Assembly: GCA_947474445.1 (NCBI GenBank)
Contig: CANJJY010000297.1
Coordinates: forward strand, 1-5,776
Source of the DNA: Oligoflexaceae bacterium
Lineage (GTDB): Bacteria > Bdellovibrionota_B > Oligoflexia > Oligoflexales > Oligoflexaceae
Reading direction: 5' to 3'
Length of the DNA stretch: 5,776 bases
Every line of letters starts with the position of its first letter. The first letter of the stretch is position 1. Under the pieces are notes generated by a model. It made no database searches. It worked only from the letters and a program-made list of their open reading frames with translations, and was not told the origin of the DNA. The translations under genes and the position numbers were made by a program. Positions 1 through 5,188 of this stretch are shown here, one piece after another.

Positions 1-251
1 CGCAGATCAGTTTTGGCCGCCATTGTGGGGTCGATGTCAGCGCCTGCTTTAGGTTCAGCCTCGGCGGTGATCGTTGTAGAGTTGATGACGCCGGCGGAAA
101 CAGGAGGCTCGCTTTTTGTTGCATCGGCGTTTGCATTTTTAAAGTTAGAGAGAATGTCCGTCGGCTTTCGGTATTGCGGCGATTGATCTTCGCTGCAGCC
201 GTAGATGGAAAGTCCAACGAGAAGAAGCATTCCTTTGAGAGTCTTTGTCAT
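1..251 (-). CDS. Probable lipoprotein, N-terminal 83 residues (runs off left edge)
   Basis: The ATG at 251 opens a frame with no stop to the window edge. The N-terminus (MTKTLKGMLLLVGLSIYGCSED) has two lysines, a hydrophobic core at residues 7-17 and a Cys at 19 preceded by I-Y-G. This is a lipobox-like site, though Tyr at -2 is not typical, so I infer a lipid-anchored envelope protein. Residues 20-83 are polar and rich in Ala, Thr, Pro and Glu, like the flexible linker that often follows a lipidated Cys; the functional domain would lie beyond the left edge. The start is supported by AAGGGGA at 259-265, seven bases upstream. The gene is divergent from the one at 736. No family can be named from this fragment. 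Confidence 0.8.
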   Translation of the reverse strand, partial: MTKTLKGMLLLVGLSIYGCSEDQSPQYRKPTDILSNFKNANADATKSEPPVSAGVINSTTITAEAEPKAGADIDPTMAAKTDL

Positions 252-282
252 TCTCTAGTCCCCTTGATGGTGTGATCCCCAG

Positions 283-306
283 GAAACGGGAGGTCTGGCC
301 CGTTTC
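283..306 (-). promoter_or_regulatory. 8-bp hairpin in the leader of the left-hand lipoprotein gene
   Basis: GAAACGGG at 283-290 is perfectly complementary to CCCGTTTC at 299-306, with an 8-base loop. No T run follows on the minus strand, so it is not a typical terminator for that direction. It lies 18 bases upstream of the Shine-Dalgarno site of the lipoprotein gene (259-265), so in the mRNA it would sit just ahead of the ribosome site. A role in mRNA stability or translation is inference. Confidence 0.45.
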
Positions 307-336
307 AGCACTGTCAGTTTTAATGTGCACAAAATT

Positions 337-355
337 CTATCGGCCCAGTCGATAG
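337..355 (-). promoter_or_regulatory. Second leader hairpin of the left-hand lipoprotein gene
   Basis: CTATCG at 337-342 pairs with CGATAG at 350-355 across a 7-base loop; a G-U and an A-U pair could extend it at the base (335-357). It lies between the candidate -10 at 395-400 and the hairpin at 283-306, so both would be in the leader if that promoter is real. No function is evident. Confidence 0.3.
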
Positions 356-394
356 GAGCTTAAGAAATTAAATAAAGTAAAATTTAAGCTAATA

Positions 395-422
395 ATTATA
401 GTATGTTGGAAAGACTTGGAAA
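395..422 (-). promoter_or_regulatory. Candidate sigma-70-type promoter for the left-hand lipoprotein gene
   Basis: Read on the minus strand, a perfect TATAAT lies at 400-395 in the most AT-rich block of the region. A weak TTTCCA -35 candidate (4 of 6 matches to TTGACA) lies about 16 bases upstream, next to the G run. Transcription would start near 388, giving a leader of roughly 137 bases. The -10 is good and the -35 is poor, so this is a moderate call. Confidence 0.35.
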
Positions 423-628
423 GGGGGGGGTCAGTGCAAAATTTGTCCTTAGATTTTCAGCAAGAACGAATTCATGGGTGTTTTTAACTTGAGTCCCAAG
501 CTCTAAAGCCCGGCAAATCTTTAGTTTTCAGTATTGAATTAGAAATTTGATGGGCACACTTGTGCGCTCCCTTAGATTCTTCCTTCCCTGTATAGATGGT
601 GCTCCCACCAAAAAATATATTCCGTTTC

Positions 629-672
629 ATATGAAGATCACGTAAAGATGATATTAAGATCACACAAAGATG
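629..672 (+). repeat. Two tandem 22-bp direct repeats with AAGAT every 11 bp (candidate regulator-binding array)
   Basis: The units at 629-650 and 651-672 match at 19 of 22 positions, with no gap between them. Within them AAGAT occurs four times, at 634, 645, 656 and 667, exactly 11 bp apart. All four would therefore lie near one face of the helix. Alternate copies are most alike: AAGATCAC at 634 and 656, AAAGATG at 644 and 666. Head-to-tail 11-bp elements are the layout used by OmpR/PhoB-family response regulators, although this sequence is not a known box to me. The array ends 63 bp before the ATG at 736. No good -10 lies between the array and the gene; a TATATT at 616-621 lies just upstream, which would instead place the array at or after the transcription start. 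Confidence 0.65.
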
Positions 673-735
673 GTTGTGTTTGAGTGAAGCGTCTTCAAAA
701 AACACAAAAAAGAAAAGCACAGGGAAAGGGATCAC

Positions 736-1131
736 ATGATGAGACTCATTTTGAAGTCTAGCGTACTTTTGGCCTTTGGTGTGGCTGCCTGCGGTTCGGC
801 AGCATTGGCTAATTCCTATTCTTACGGCTCTCACACTGGGTATGGCGACGGTTACGATGATAGTTACGACAGTCCCTACGACGATTATGATAAGCACACG
901 CCTACCTATCAGGAAGTTTTCAAAGGCTACCGCTGTTTTGTGAAGACGTCCGGTGAATCGTATGCCATGCGGGCTCCAGCGCGCTCGACGGCTGATTGGC
1001 AAGCACCCCTTGAAGCTGCAAAAAGCGCAAGTCTGAACTGGTGTGTGAGTGACGGAAAGTCCGCGGATTTCTGTCAAGCTAACCTCGGCTGCGTGCGCGA
1101 ATACGATAGCATCCTCATCTCGAACGAATAA
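736..1131 (+). CDS. Small exported Tyr/Asp-rich, four-Cys protein of unknown function
   Basis: The 131-residue product has a signal peptide at residues 1-25 (MMRLILKSSVLLAFGVAACG...). Two processing routes are possible: signal peptidase I after ALA at residue 25, or lipoprotein processing at Cys19, since VAAC is a fair lipobox. Residues 27-56 form a low-complexity segment rich in Tyr, Asp, Gly and Ser with repeated Y-D pairs. The C-terminal part (about 57-131) contains four cysteines at 67, 103, 113 and 119, enough for two disulfides in the periplasm or outside the cell. AGGGAAAGGG at 721-730 is the ribosome site; it suits either of the adjacent ATGs at 736 and 739. The gene is monocistronic and ends at a terminator. 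I do not recognise the family. Confidence 0.8.
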   Translation: MMRLILKSSVLLAFGVAACGSAALANSYSYGSHTGYGDGYDDSYDSPYDDYDKHTPTYQEVFKGYRCFVKTSGESYAMRAPARSTADWQAPLEAAKSASLNWCVSDGKSADFCQANLGCVREYDSILISNE

Positions 1132-1136
1132 AAGAA

Positions 1137-1165
1137 GAGGGCTCCCGGATTAACCGGGAGTCTTC
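1137..1165. terminator. Bidirectional intrinsic terminator between convergent genes
   Basis: CTCCCGG at 1142-1148 and CCGGGAG at 1154-1160 form a perfect 7-bp stem around loop ATTAA. Wobble and Watson-Crick pairs extend the base to about 1137-1165. Read on the minus strand the stem is followed by CTCTTCTTTTATT, a good T-rich tail. Read on the plus strand the tail is TCTTCCTT, weaker. It sits 10 bases after the stop of the plus gene and immediately after the stop of the minus operon, so it can end both. Confidence 0.8.
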
Positions 1166-1166
1166 C

Positions 1167-1739
1167 TTACATTCCATACTTCTTTACAGCTTCACTGAAG
1201 GTCAAAGAGATGAGGGGTAAGGGTGAGGCAAATGCCTTTCTCTCGTTCGCTTCGTAGTAGCTTGCGGCCACTGGTTTAGCCAAGGAGTAGACCGTAAAGC
1301 TATGCGGCTGCAAAGGAACCATCAAACCCATCGGTTGCTCCGCACTTCCCAGCACGAGTCCCATAAACTTTTGGCTCCTTGAACCCTGGGTCAGCTTGAA
1401 GGTATACACCGTGCATACTTCAGACGTGCAGCGTCCTTCCAGGTCCTTGAACTCATCAGGAAACGCCGGAGCTTGACTCTTAGCATCGCGGCACGAGGTC
1501 TCACTGATCTGACTGCCAAAAACATAGCGACGCGCAAACCAAGAAACAAACATTTGTTGAAAACTACAGGTCTCACCCCGGGTCAGCAGCGAGCCAGGAA
1601 TCAATTCGTCCAGCCCGTCGAGGGGAAGAGCCACGGGGGTAATCTCGGGCTCTGGCGCTCCTCTCATATCAGCGGCGGAGCCGCCGCAGCGGGCGGCTCC
1701 AAGACTCAAGAGGATCAAAAAGAGAATCGGGGATCGCAT
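1167..1739 (-). CDS. Exported protein of unknown function, second gene of a two-gene operon
   Basis: The 190-residue product begins with a hydrophobic signal sequence (MRSPILFLILLSLGAARCGG). Cys18 follows A-A-R; Arg at -1 is wrong for a lipobox, so either signal peptidase I cleaves near GSAA (residues 20-23) or this is a degenerate lipoprotein signal. The remaining body has four cysteines at 58, 83, 104 and 109, consistent with two disulfides in the periplasm. There is no further membrane segment. GAAGGA at 1747-1752 lies seven bases before the ATG and overlaps the stop codon of the upstream gene, leaving only 12 bases between the genes, so the two are very probably co-transcribed and perhaps translationally coupled. 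I recognise no domain. Confidence 0.8.
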   Translation of the reverse strand: MRSPILFLILLSLGAARCGGSAADMRGAPEPEITPVALPLDGLDELIPGSLLTRGETCSFQQMFVSWFARRYVFGSQISETSCRDAKSQAPAFPDEFKDLEGRCTSEVCTVYTFKLTQGSRSQKFMGLVLGSAEQPMGLMVPLQPHSFTVYSLAKPVAASYYEANERKAFASPLPLISLTFSEAVKKYGM

Positions 1740-1751
1740 GGGCTTTTCCTT

Positions 1752-2384
1752 CTATAAGACAGCAATGTTTCTTTTCAACTGACTCAAACATCCATTGCCA
1801 GCACTCAGATCACTAGCCCCTTCCAGGCAGCTGACGAAACTGTTCCAAGCCCCGTCGAACTTATTCGGAATATAGGTCTCGGGAGATTGGGTCCAATCGA
1901 CGTTTCCAAGCTCGATCCCTTCAAAGATAAGGACCACGGCTTCACCATCGTGGGCGAGATCAGCCTTCCAATCAGGGGCTGTTTGAACGAGAGGAGCCAA
2001 CTGCAGCGAGCGGGACTTGGCGCGCGCGGTGTAGGACTCGATGCCGGCCATAAGCAGTGCATATTCTCTCGTGCCAGGAAAAATCGCAATGGCGATGGTG
2101 AGGGGGTATTTCTCCAGGGCCGTCCTCAACTGTTCTGGAAGTTGACCATAGATGTGTACCCATTCATCCTTCAGATTGCTATAGGCCGCTCCGATGTCAC
2201 CTTGCAGGGAAGCCAGAGCATTGTCAGCATCAGAAATATTACATAATTTGGTCTTGGCTACGCATTTTCCAGTAAAAGGCACGGTGGCAACACACTGCAT
2301 CCAGCAATCGGCCATCGCCGCGTTCGAGACGAAAAGAGAGAAAGCGAGAGTGAGGGTAAAGAAAAAATTCTGGGTCGTCTTCAT
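1752..2384 (-). CDS. Exported six-Cys protein of unknown function, first gene of a two-gene operon
   Basis: I chose the ATG at 2384 (210 residues) over the in-frame GTG at 2390. AGGAG at 2394-2398 is nine bases from the ATG but only three from the GTG. Residues 1-25 are a clear Sec signal (MKTTQNFFFTLTLAFSLFVS, cleavage after AMA). The mature protein opens with a cysteine cluster, C27, C31, C41 and C48, in the pattern CxxxC-x9-C-x6-C. Two more cysteines near the end, at 186 and 199, give an even six for disulfides. The middle (about 60-125) looks helical, with a hydrophobic patch around residues 94-115 that is short for a membrane span. I recognise no family. It leads the operon with the gene at 1167-1739 and is divergent from the regulator at 2602. 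Confidence 0.8.
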   Translation of the reverse strand: MKTTQNFFFTLTLAFSLFVSNAAMADCWMQCVATVPFTGKCVAKTKLCNISDADNALASLQGDIGAAYSNLKDEWVHIYGQLPEQLRTALEKYPLTIAIAIFPGTREYALLMAGIESYTARAKSRSLQLAPLVQTAPDWKADLAHDGEAVVLIFEGIELGNVDWTQSPETYIPNKFDGAWNSFVSCLEGASDLSAGNGCLSQLKRNIAVL

Positions 2385-2404
2385 GAGCACTTACTCCTAG
2401 TGTG

Positions 2405-2448
2405 ATAATAGAGAACATTCTGTAGTCGCCCCAAAAAGGGCTGAACAA
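2405..2448 (-). promoter_or_regulatory. Weak overlapping promoter candidates for the exported-protein operon
   Basis: On the minus strand, TATTAT at 2410-2405 pairs with TTGGGG at 2434-2429 over an 18-bp spacer, but would start transcription almost at the ribosome site. A second option is TACAGA at 2424-2419 with TTGTTC at 2448-2443, also 18 bp apart, leaving a leader of about 26 bases. Both are poor matches; the second gives the more sensible leader. Confidence 0.25.
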
Positions 2449-2471
2449 TTGCCTGATAAGGGTTTCACGAG

Positions 2472-2483
2472 ATGAGCGCTCAT
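2472..2483. repeat. Perfect 12-bp palindrome ATGAGCGCTCAT
   Basis: The sequence equals its own reverse complement over 12 bases. Its core AGCGCT recurs at 2499-2504, 24 bp further on. It lies roughly in the middle of the divergent region, so it could be an operator for either transcript. No binding protein can be named. Confidence 0.35.
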
Positions 2484-2568
2484 TCGTAGGCCCCTTCTAG
2501 CGCTTCGTTCTCACGTCTGCCAAGAGACAAAAAGCAGCTTTGCAAATTAGCCAATCTCGGTTAACACC

Positions 2569-2590
2569 GTGGTTCACCGAGGTGAATCAC
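2569..2590 (+). promoter_or_regulatory. Imperfect 22-bp dyad before the regulator start: candidate operator or RBS hairpin
   Basis: The half GTGGTTCACCG (2569-2579) and the reverse complement of the half AGGTGAATCAC (2580-2590) agree at 9 of 11 positions. The core TTCACC-GA-GGTGAA is perfect. It ends two bases before the GGGGA ribosome site and 11 bases before the ATG at 2602. As DNA it could be a dimer operator, and the downstream product is itself a probable helix-turn-helix protein, so autoregulation is a natural inference. As RNA the same bases fold into a nine-pair hairpin with tetraloop CGAG (one G-U pair) next to the ribosome site. The dyad also explains why the in-frame GTG at 2569 is a false start. 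Confidence 0.6.
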
Positions 2591-2601
2591 ATGGGGAAAA
2601 T

Positions 2602-3333
2602 ATGAGTAAACGTGACGCTCTTACGACCCTTTTAGAAGCAGAACTTGAACGCAGTAAACACATGTCCGTGCGCTGTCTTGCGAACAAATGCAAAGTCGGT
2701 TACTCGACCATGCGGAGGATTCTGCAAAGCGAAGGACAACCCGCCGAAGACACGATCGTCAGTATCGTCGTCAATCTTCTACCAGTCGATCAGGCTGCAG
2801 AGTTTCTCAAGGAACATCTTCCGCATTACGGAAGATTCTTCTCCCGCTTTGCCACTCAGACCTTTGGCAAGGATGAGAGCGATGGGGCCCTGGAAAAGTT
2901 TACGGAAGCCCAATTTTTAGCTTTTCTCTTGGTTTACAGCCGGGGGAAAATGCAGCGCCTTGAACTCGAGTCCTTTCTGGGGAGGCGGTGCAAGGGGGAG
3001 ATCGACACGCTCATTCAATCGGGACTCTTCCTCCTTGAGGGAGACGCGGTTTGCGCACGGTCGGAGAATATCCTCTATCACGATGCGGATGCTACGCTGC
3101 AGCAGATCAAGTATTTGGCTGATAATTTTAATGTAGGTGGTTTAGACCAAGCCGGGAATGCCTATGCCTTGCGCTTCGAAGGGTTGAACGACAAGGGCGT
3201 CGATCGACTGCATCGTGCTGTTTTTCGCTTCCTTACGGAAATCGATGAGATTATGTTCGACGAGTCCAATAAGGGTGACCACGTGTTGGCGGTCGGCCTG
3301 ATGGAAACGGTTGTGGCGGAGGGCCGCACATGA
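2602..3333 (+). CDS. Probable helix-turn-helix transcriptional regulator
   Basis: I start at the ATG at 2602 (243 residues), preceded by GGGGA at 2593-2597, rather than at the in-frame GTG at 2569, which lies inside a dyad and lacks a good ribosome site. Residues 22-42 (SVRCLANKCKVGYSTMRRIL) have the spacing of a lambda-repressor-like helix-turn-helix: a conserved-looking LA in the first helix, a Gly turn, then a recognition helix with S-T-M-R-R. Residues 43-75 continue as helices. The rest (about 76-243) is a soluble, mostly helical body of unknown family, possibly for sensing or dimerisation. There is no signal peptide or membrane segment. Its stop overlaps the start of the secreted-protein gene by ATGA, so the two are co-expressed. 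It may control itself, its partner or the divergent operon; targets are inference. Confidence 0.75.
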   Translation: MSKRDALTTLLEAELERSKHMSVRCLANKCKVGYSTMRRILQSEGQPAEDTIVSIVVNLLPVDQAAEFLKEHLPHYGRFFSRFATQTFGKDESDGALEKFTEAQFLAFLLVYSRGKMQRLELESFLGRRCKGEIDTLIQSGLFLLEGDAVCARSENILYHDADATLQQIKYLADNFNVGGLDQAGNAYALRFEGLNDKGVDRLHRAVFRFLTEIDEIMFDESNKGDHVLAVGLMETVVAEGRT

Positions 3334-3668
3334 AGGCAAAAACAAGAACAGAATGTTCAAAGAGACGAGGCATCAAACTGTTAACTATGGTTATCCCCTG
3401 CATACTCTCTGGAACCGCGTGGGCCGGCGGCGCTTCGACCGGTGGCACGCCCCCGGCGATGACTTTAAACCTTGAGCCAGCAGAATTTGACCAATTGAGT
3501 TTGGACCTGTTCGAGCATCAGACGGTAGCGCTTGAAGGTGAGACTCTGGTGCCCGATCACATCGATCTGCCGGCTCGCGTGATCGAGCTGTATAAGGAGG
3601 CTGCGCCTGAATCGAGGGTGACGATCCTCGATCGATCACATCCTCGGGCGACCGAGTATCTCCATTGA
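3330..3668 (+). CDS. Small exported protein translationally coupled to the regulator
   Basis: The 112-residue product has a basic N-terminus (seven Lys/Arg in the first 17 residues), a hydrophobic core at about 18-28 and a clear AWA cleavage site after residue 32, leaving a mature chain of 80 residues. The mature part starts with a Gly/Thr/Pro stretch and then becomes acidic with an amphipathic helix-like segment (about 80-92). It contains no cysteine; Cys24 lies inside the signal core and is not in a lipobox. The ATG overlaps the TGA of the upstream gene, and GGAGGG at 3318-3323 sits six bases before it within that gene. The internal ATG at 3387 would cut off the charged n-region and is less likely. 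I recognise no family. Confidence 0.75.
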   Translation: MKAKTRTECSKRRGIKLLTMVIPCILSGTAWAGGASTGGTPPAMTLNLEPAEFDQLSLDLFEHQTVALEGETLVPDHIDLPARVIELYKEAAPESRVTILDRSHPRATEYLH

Positions 3669-3675
3669 CTCAAGG

Positions 3676-3708
3676 ATTCCGATGGTAGGTGCCGGCGGAA
3701 TGCGGCAC
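3676..3708 (+). promoter_or_regulatory. Two mutually exclusive hairpins after the regulator/secreted-protein pair
   Basis: ATTCCG (3676-3681) can pair with CGGAAT (3696-3701). Alternatively, GTGCCG (3689-3694) pairs with CGGCAC (3703-3708). The two stems overlap and cannot form together. Neither is followed by a T run on the plus strand, so they are not standard terminators, but they may protect the 3' end of the plus transcript. Confidence 0.3.
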
Positions 3709-3763
3709 ATCCAAAAATTCAGCCCCTATCGATATCGAGGCGCGGAGGATCGATCAAAAATGC

Positions 3764-3796
3764 GAAGACCAGGCCCACCTGCGGCGCCTGGTCTTC
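3764..3796 (-). terminator. Strong intrinsic terminator of the deiminase gene
   Basis: GAAGACCAGGC at 3764-3774 and GCCTGGTCTTC at 3786-3796 form a perfect 11-bp stem around an 11-base loop. Read on the minus strand it is followed by GCATTTTTG, giving the T run of an intrinsic terminator. It lies 26 bases beyond the stop codon at 3823. On the plus strand the tail is not T-rich, so it would end the regulator transcript only weakly. Confidence 0.8.
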
Positions 3797-3822
3797 TCTG
3801 ACTCAAAACTTAGAATTGATGC

Positions 3823-5028
3823 TTAGCGGGCAATCTGCATGGTCGTGCAGTGCACAGCGCCACCGATAGCGATCAAATCATCCGAATCGATCCACTTCAC
3901 TTGGTAGCCCAAGCCACGGTAGGCAGCGGCGGCTTCCGTTTCATAAGCAGCGAGAAAACTCTGGTCGAGGTACTGACCAGCGACAGCGATATCGTCAAAG
4001 GCTGGATAAACATAGCGAGGCACCAGCACGACGCCGTTGACGGTCAAAGAGTTGGTGTACGAACGGAATACATCGCCTTCTTTGCTAAATACAGGAGCAG
4101 GCATCGGCACGCGAACGACGGTGAGTCCGAGAGCTGAAACTTCAGCCGCGCGAGTTTCAAGGTATTTCTGCAAGTTAGCAACTTTGGACTTCTGCGTGGC
4201 CGAGTAGTTGGGCAGGTTGACGATTTCATCGCGCAGCTGAGCGACGATGACTGTGTCATCGCTCAAGAACTTCGCCCACATATCGATGTGGCCAGTTCCT
4301 TCGTAAGGCATACGAGGAAAGATAACCGTCTGCGCGCAGCCAGCGAAGGTCCGGTAGTAATCCTTGATCTGCGCCGCGTTGAGAACTTGATCATCGTCGC
4401 GCTCGGCGACTGCATTGGCGTCGGTTACGCGGGTCGTCATGAGACAAAGGCCGCGGGTGTTGTTCATGAAGTTGCCGCCTTCGTTATAGACGGGAACGCT
4501 GACGCGATCGACAGGGAGCAGGGGCAAGAGGGAGCGAGCAGTGGAATCGTCAGCTTTGCGATCGGGGTAGTAGTTGAAGTCGAGGAGACGTAGAGAACCA
4601 TCGTTGGCCTTGGCGCCGAGAGGTGACCAATCGCGAGCCCAGACGGTGATCTCTCCGCCGGTCTTTTGTTTGACTAGCTCGACCTTGTCCATATCTGCAC
4701 CGAGGAGATTACGCAGTTCATTGAAAACAGGACTCTCAAGCGTGCCGCGGTAGTTGGCAGGAGTAGTAATCCACAGCTTGTCCACACCGCTGGCGAGGAT
4801 AGCAGCAGCCATCTTCTCTTTCTTGTGATCCACAATCAGTGGCAAACCAATCACGACTCCGCGGGTAGGAGCAAATTCAGCCGCTGCCTCTTGCTCGCCG
4901 GCGAAAGACTTCATCGCTTCGACGGTGGATTCTTCGTAATGGCCATCGAGAGTACTTTTAGACTGGGGCTGGCCACAAGCTGCAAGCAGGCTCAGTGCGA
5001 CTACGCCTACGAAATTTCTCAAAAACAT
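3823..5028 (-). CDS. Peptidylarginine/agmatine deiminase family lipoprotein
   Basis: The 401-residue product belongs to the PAD_porph family (agmatine deiminase and Porphyromonas peptidylarginine deiminase), which hydrolyses guanidino groups to ureido groups plus ammonia through a catalytic Cys. A lipoprotein signal ends LLAAC with Cys18 as lipid anchor, so the enzyme should face the periplasm or outside. Visible family motifs are WARDWSP (W130, R132, D133), NEGGNFM (182-188), GTGHIDMWAKF (H247, D249), SYTNSLTVNG (N326) and GGAVHCTTMQ with nucleophile C394 near the C-terminus. All the expected catalytic positions are present, so it looks active. It lacks the long C-terminal extension of the Porphyromonas enzyme. 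Substrate (free agmatine, peptide arginine or a relative) cannot be fixed from sequence. GAGG lies six bases before the ATG at 5028. The gene is monocistronic and divergent from a TldD-like gene. Confidence 0.92.
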   Translation of the reverse strand: MFLRNFVGVVALSLLAACGQPQSKSTLDGHYEESTVEAMKSFAGEQEAAAEFAPTRGVVIGLPLIVDHKKEKMAAAILASGVDKLWITTPANYRGTLESPVFNELRNLLGADMDKVELVKQKTGGEITVWARDWSPLGAKANDGSLRLLDFNYYPDRKADDSTARSLLPLLPVDRVSVPVYNEGGNFMNNTRGLCLMTTRVTDANAVAERDDDQVLNAAQIKDYYRTFAGCAQTVIFPRMPYEGTGHIDMWAKFLSDDTVIVAQLRDEIVNLPNYSATQKSKVANLQKYLETRAAEVSALGLTVVRVPMPAPVFSKEGDVFRSYTNSLTVNGVVLVPRYVYPAFDDIAVAGQYLDQSFLAAYETEAAAAYRGLGYQVKWIDSDDLIAIGGAVHCTTMQIAR

Positions 5029-5081
5029 GCATAACCTCGCGAAAATGAGAGTTCGACCCTTGGTGTGAAATCTTCAGAGGC

Positions 5082-5110
5082 CTTGTAGCAGAGGGGTTAC
5101 AGGAGTGCAA
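5082..5110 (-). promoter_or_regulatory. Candidate promoter of the deiminase gene
   Basis: On the minus strand TTGCAC (5110-5105) and TACAAG (5087-5082) are separated by exactly 17 bp. The -10 matches the consensus at four of six positions; the -35 only shares TTG. Transcription would start near 5075, giving a leader of about 47 bases. Spacing is good but both hexamers are weak. Confidence 0.35.
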
Positions 5111-5188
5111 GAGACTTGGGGGGCTGGCCAAATATGGGAGCCTCAGCTATGCTCGAGCTCAGATAGAGTAAGTTTATCGATCCTTTAC

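Larger units (their letters stand above)
252..735. other. 484-base gene-free divergent intergenic region
   Basis: I find no convincing gene here. The stretch holds the long leader of the left-hand lipoprotein gene with two hairpins (283-306 and 337-355), a very AT-rich block at 361-400, a run of eight G at 423-430, a small GCACA/TGTGC dyad at 554-565 and two tandem 22-bp repeats at 629-672. It separates two divergently transcribed exported-protein genes, so it probably contains promoters for both. Confidence 0.7.
2385..2601. other. 217-base divergent regulatory region between exported-protein operon and regulator
   Basis: This stretch contains no gene. It holds weak promoter candidates for the minus operon (2405-2448), a GCCC/GGGC inverted repeat at 2428-2441, a perfect 12-bp palindrome at 2472-2483, and the dyad at 2569-2590 just before the regulator. 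I see no clear sigma-70 promoter for the plus-strand pair; TTGCAA at 2540-2545 has no good -10 partner. Confidence 0.55.

Noticed and set aside
403..492. A 29-codon plus-strand frame crossing the G8 tract
   Set aside because: It has no ribosome site, its composition does not look coding, and a frame this short is expected by chance in AT-rich DNA.
597..610. TGGTG-CTCC-CACCA hairpin before an A/T run
   Set aside because: The stem is only 5 bp. On the plus strand it is followed by A rather than T, and on the minus strand the T run precedes it, so it is not a terminator in either direction.
484..1077. A 197-codon minus-strand open frame antisense to the exported protein gene at 736
   Set aside because: The plus-strand frame has a signal peptide, a good ribosome site and a terminator. 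The minus frame is a patchwork with an implausible Val/Ile-rich stretch that is simply the antisense of the Tyr/Asp-rich segment.
2385..2390. GTG at 2390 as start of the six-Cys exported protein
   Set aside because: It is only three bases from AGGAG, whereas the ATG at 2384 is at a normal nine and gives a cleaner signal peptide.
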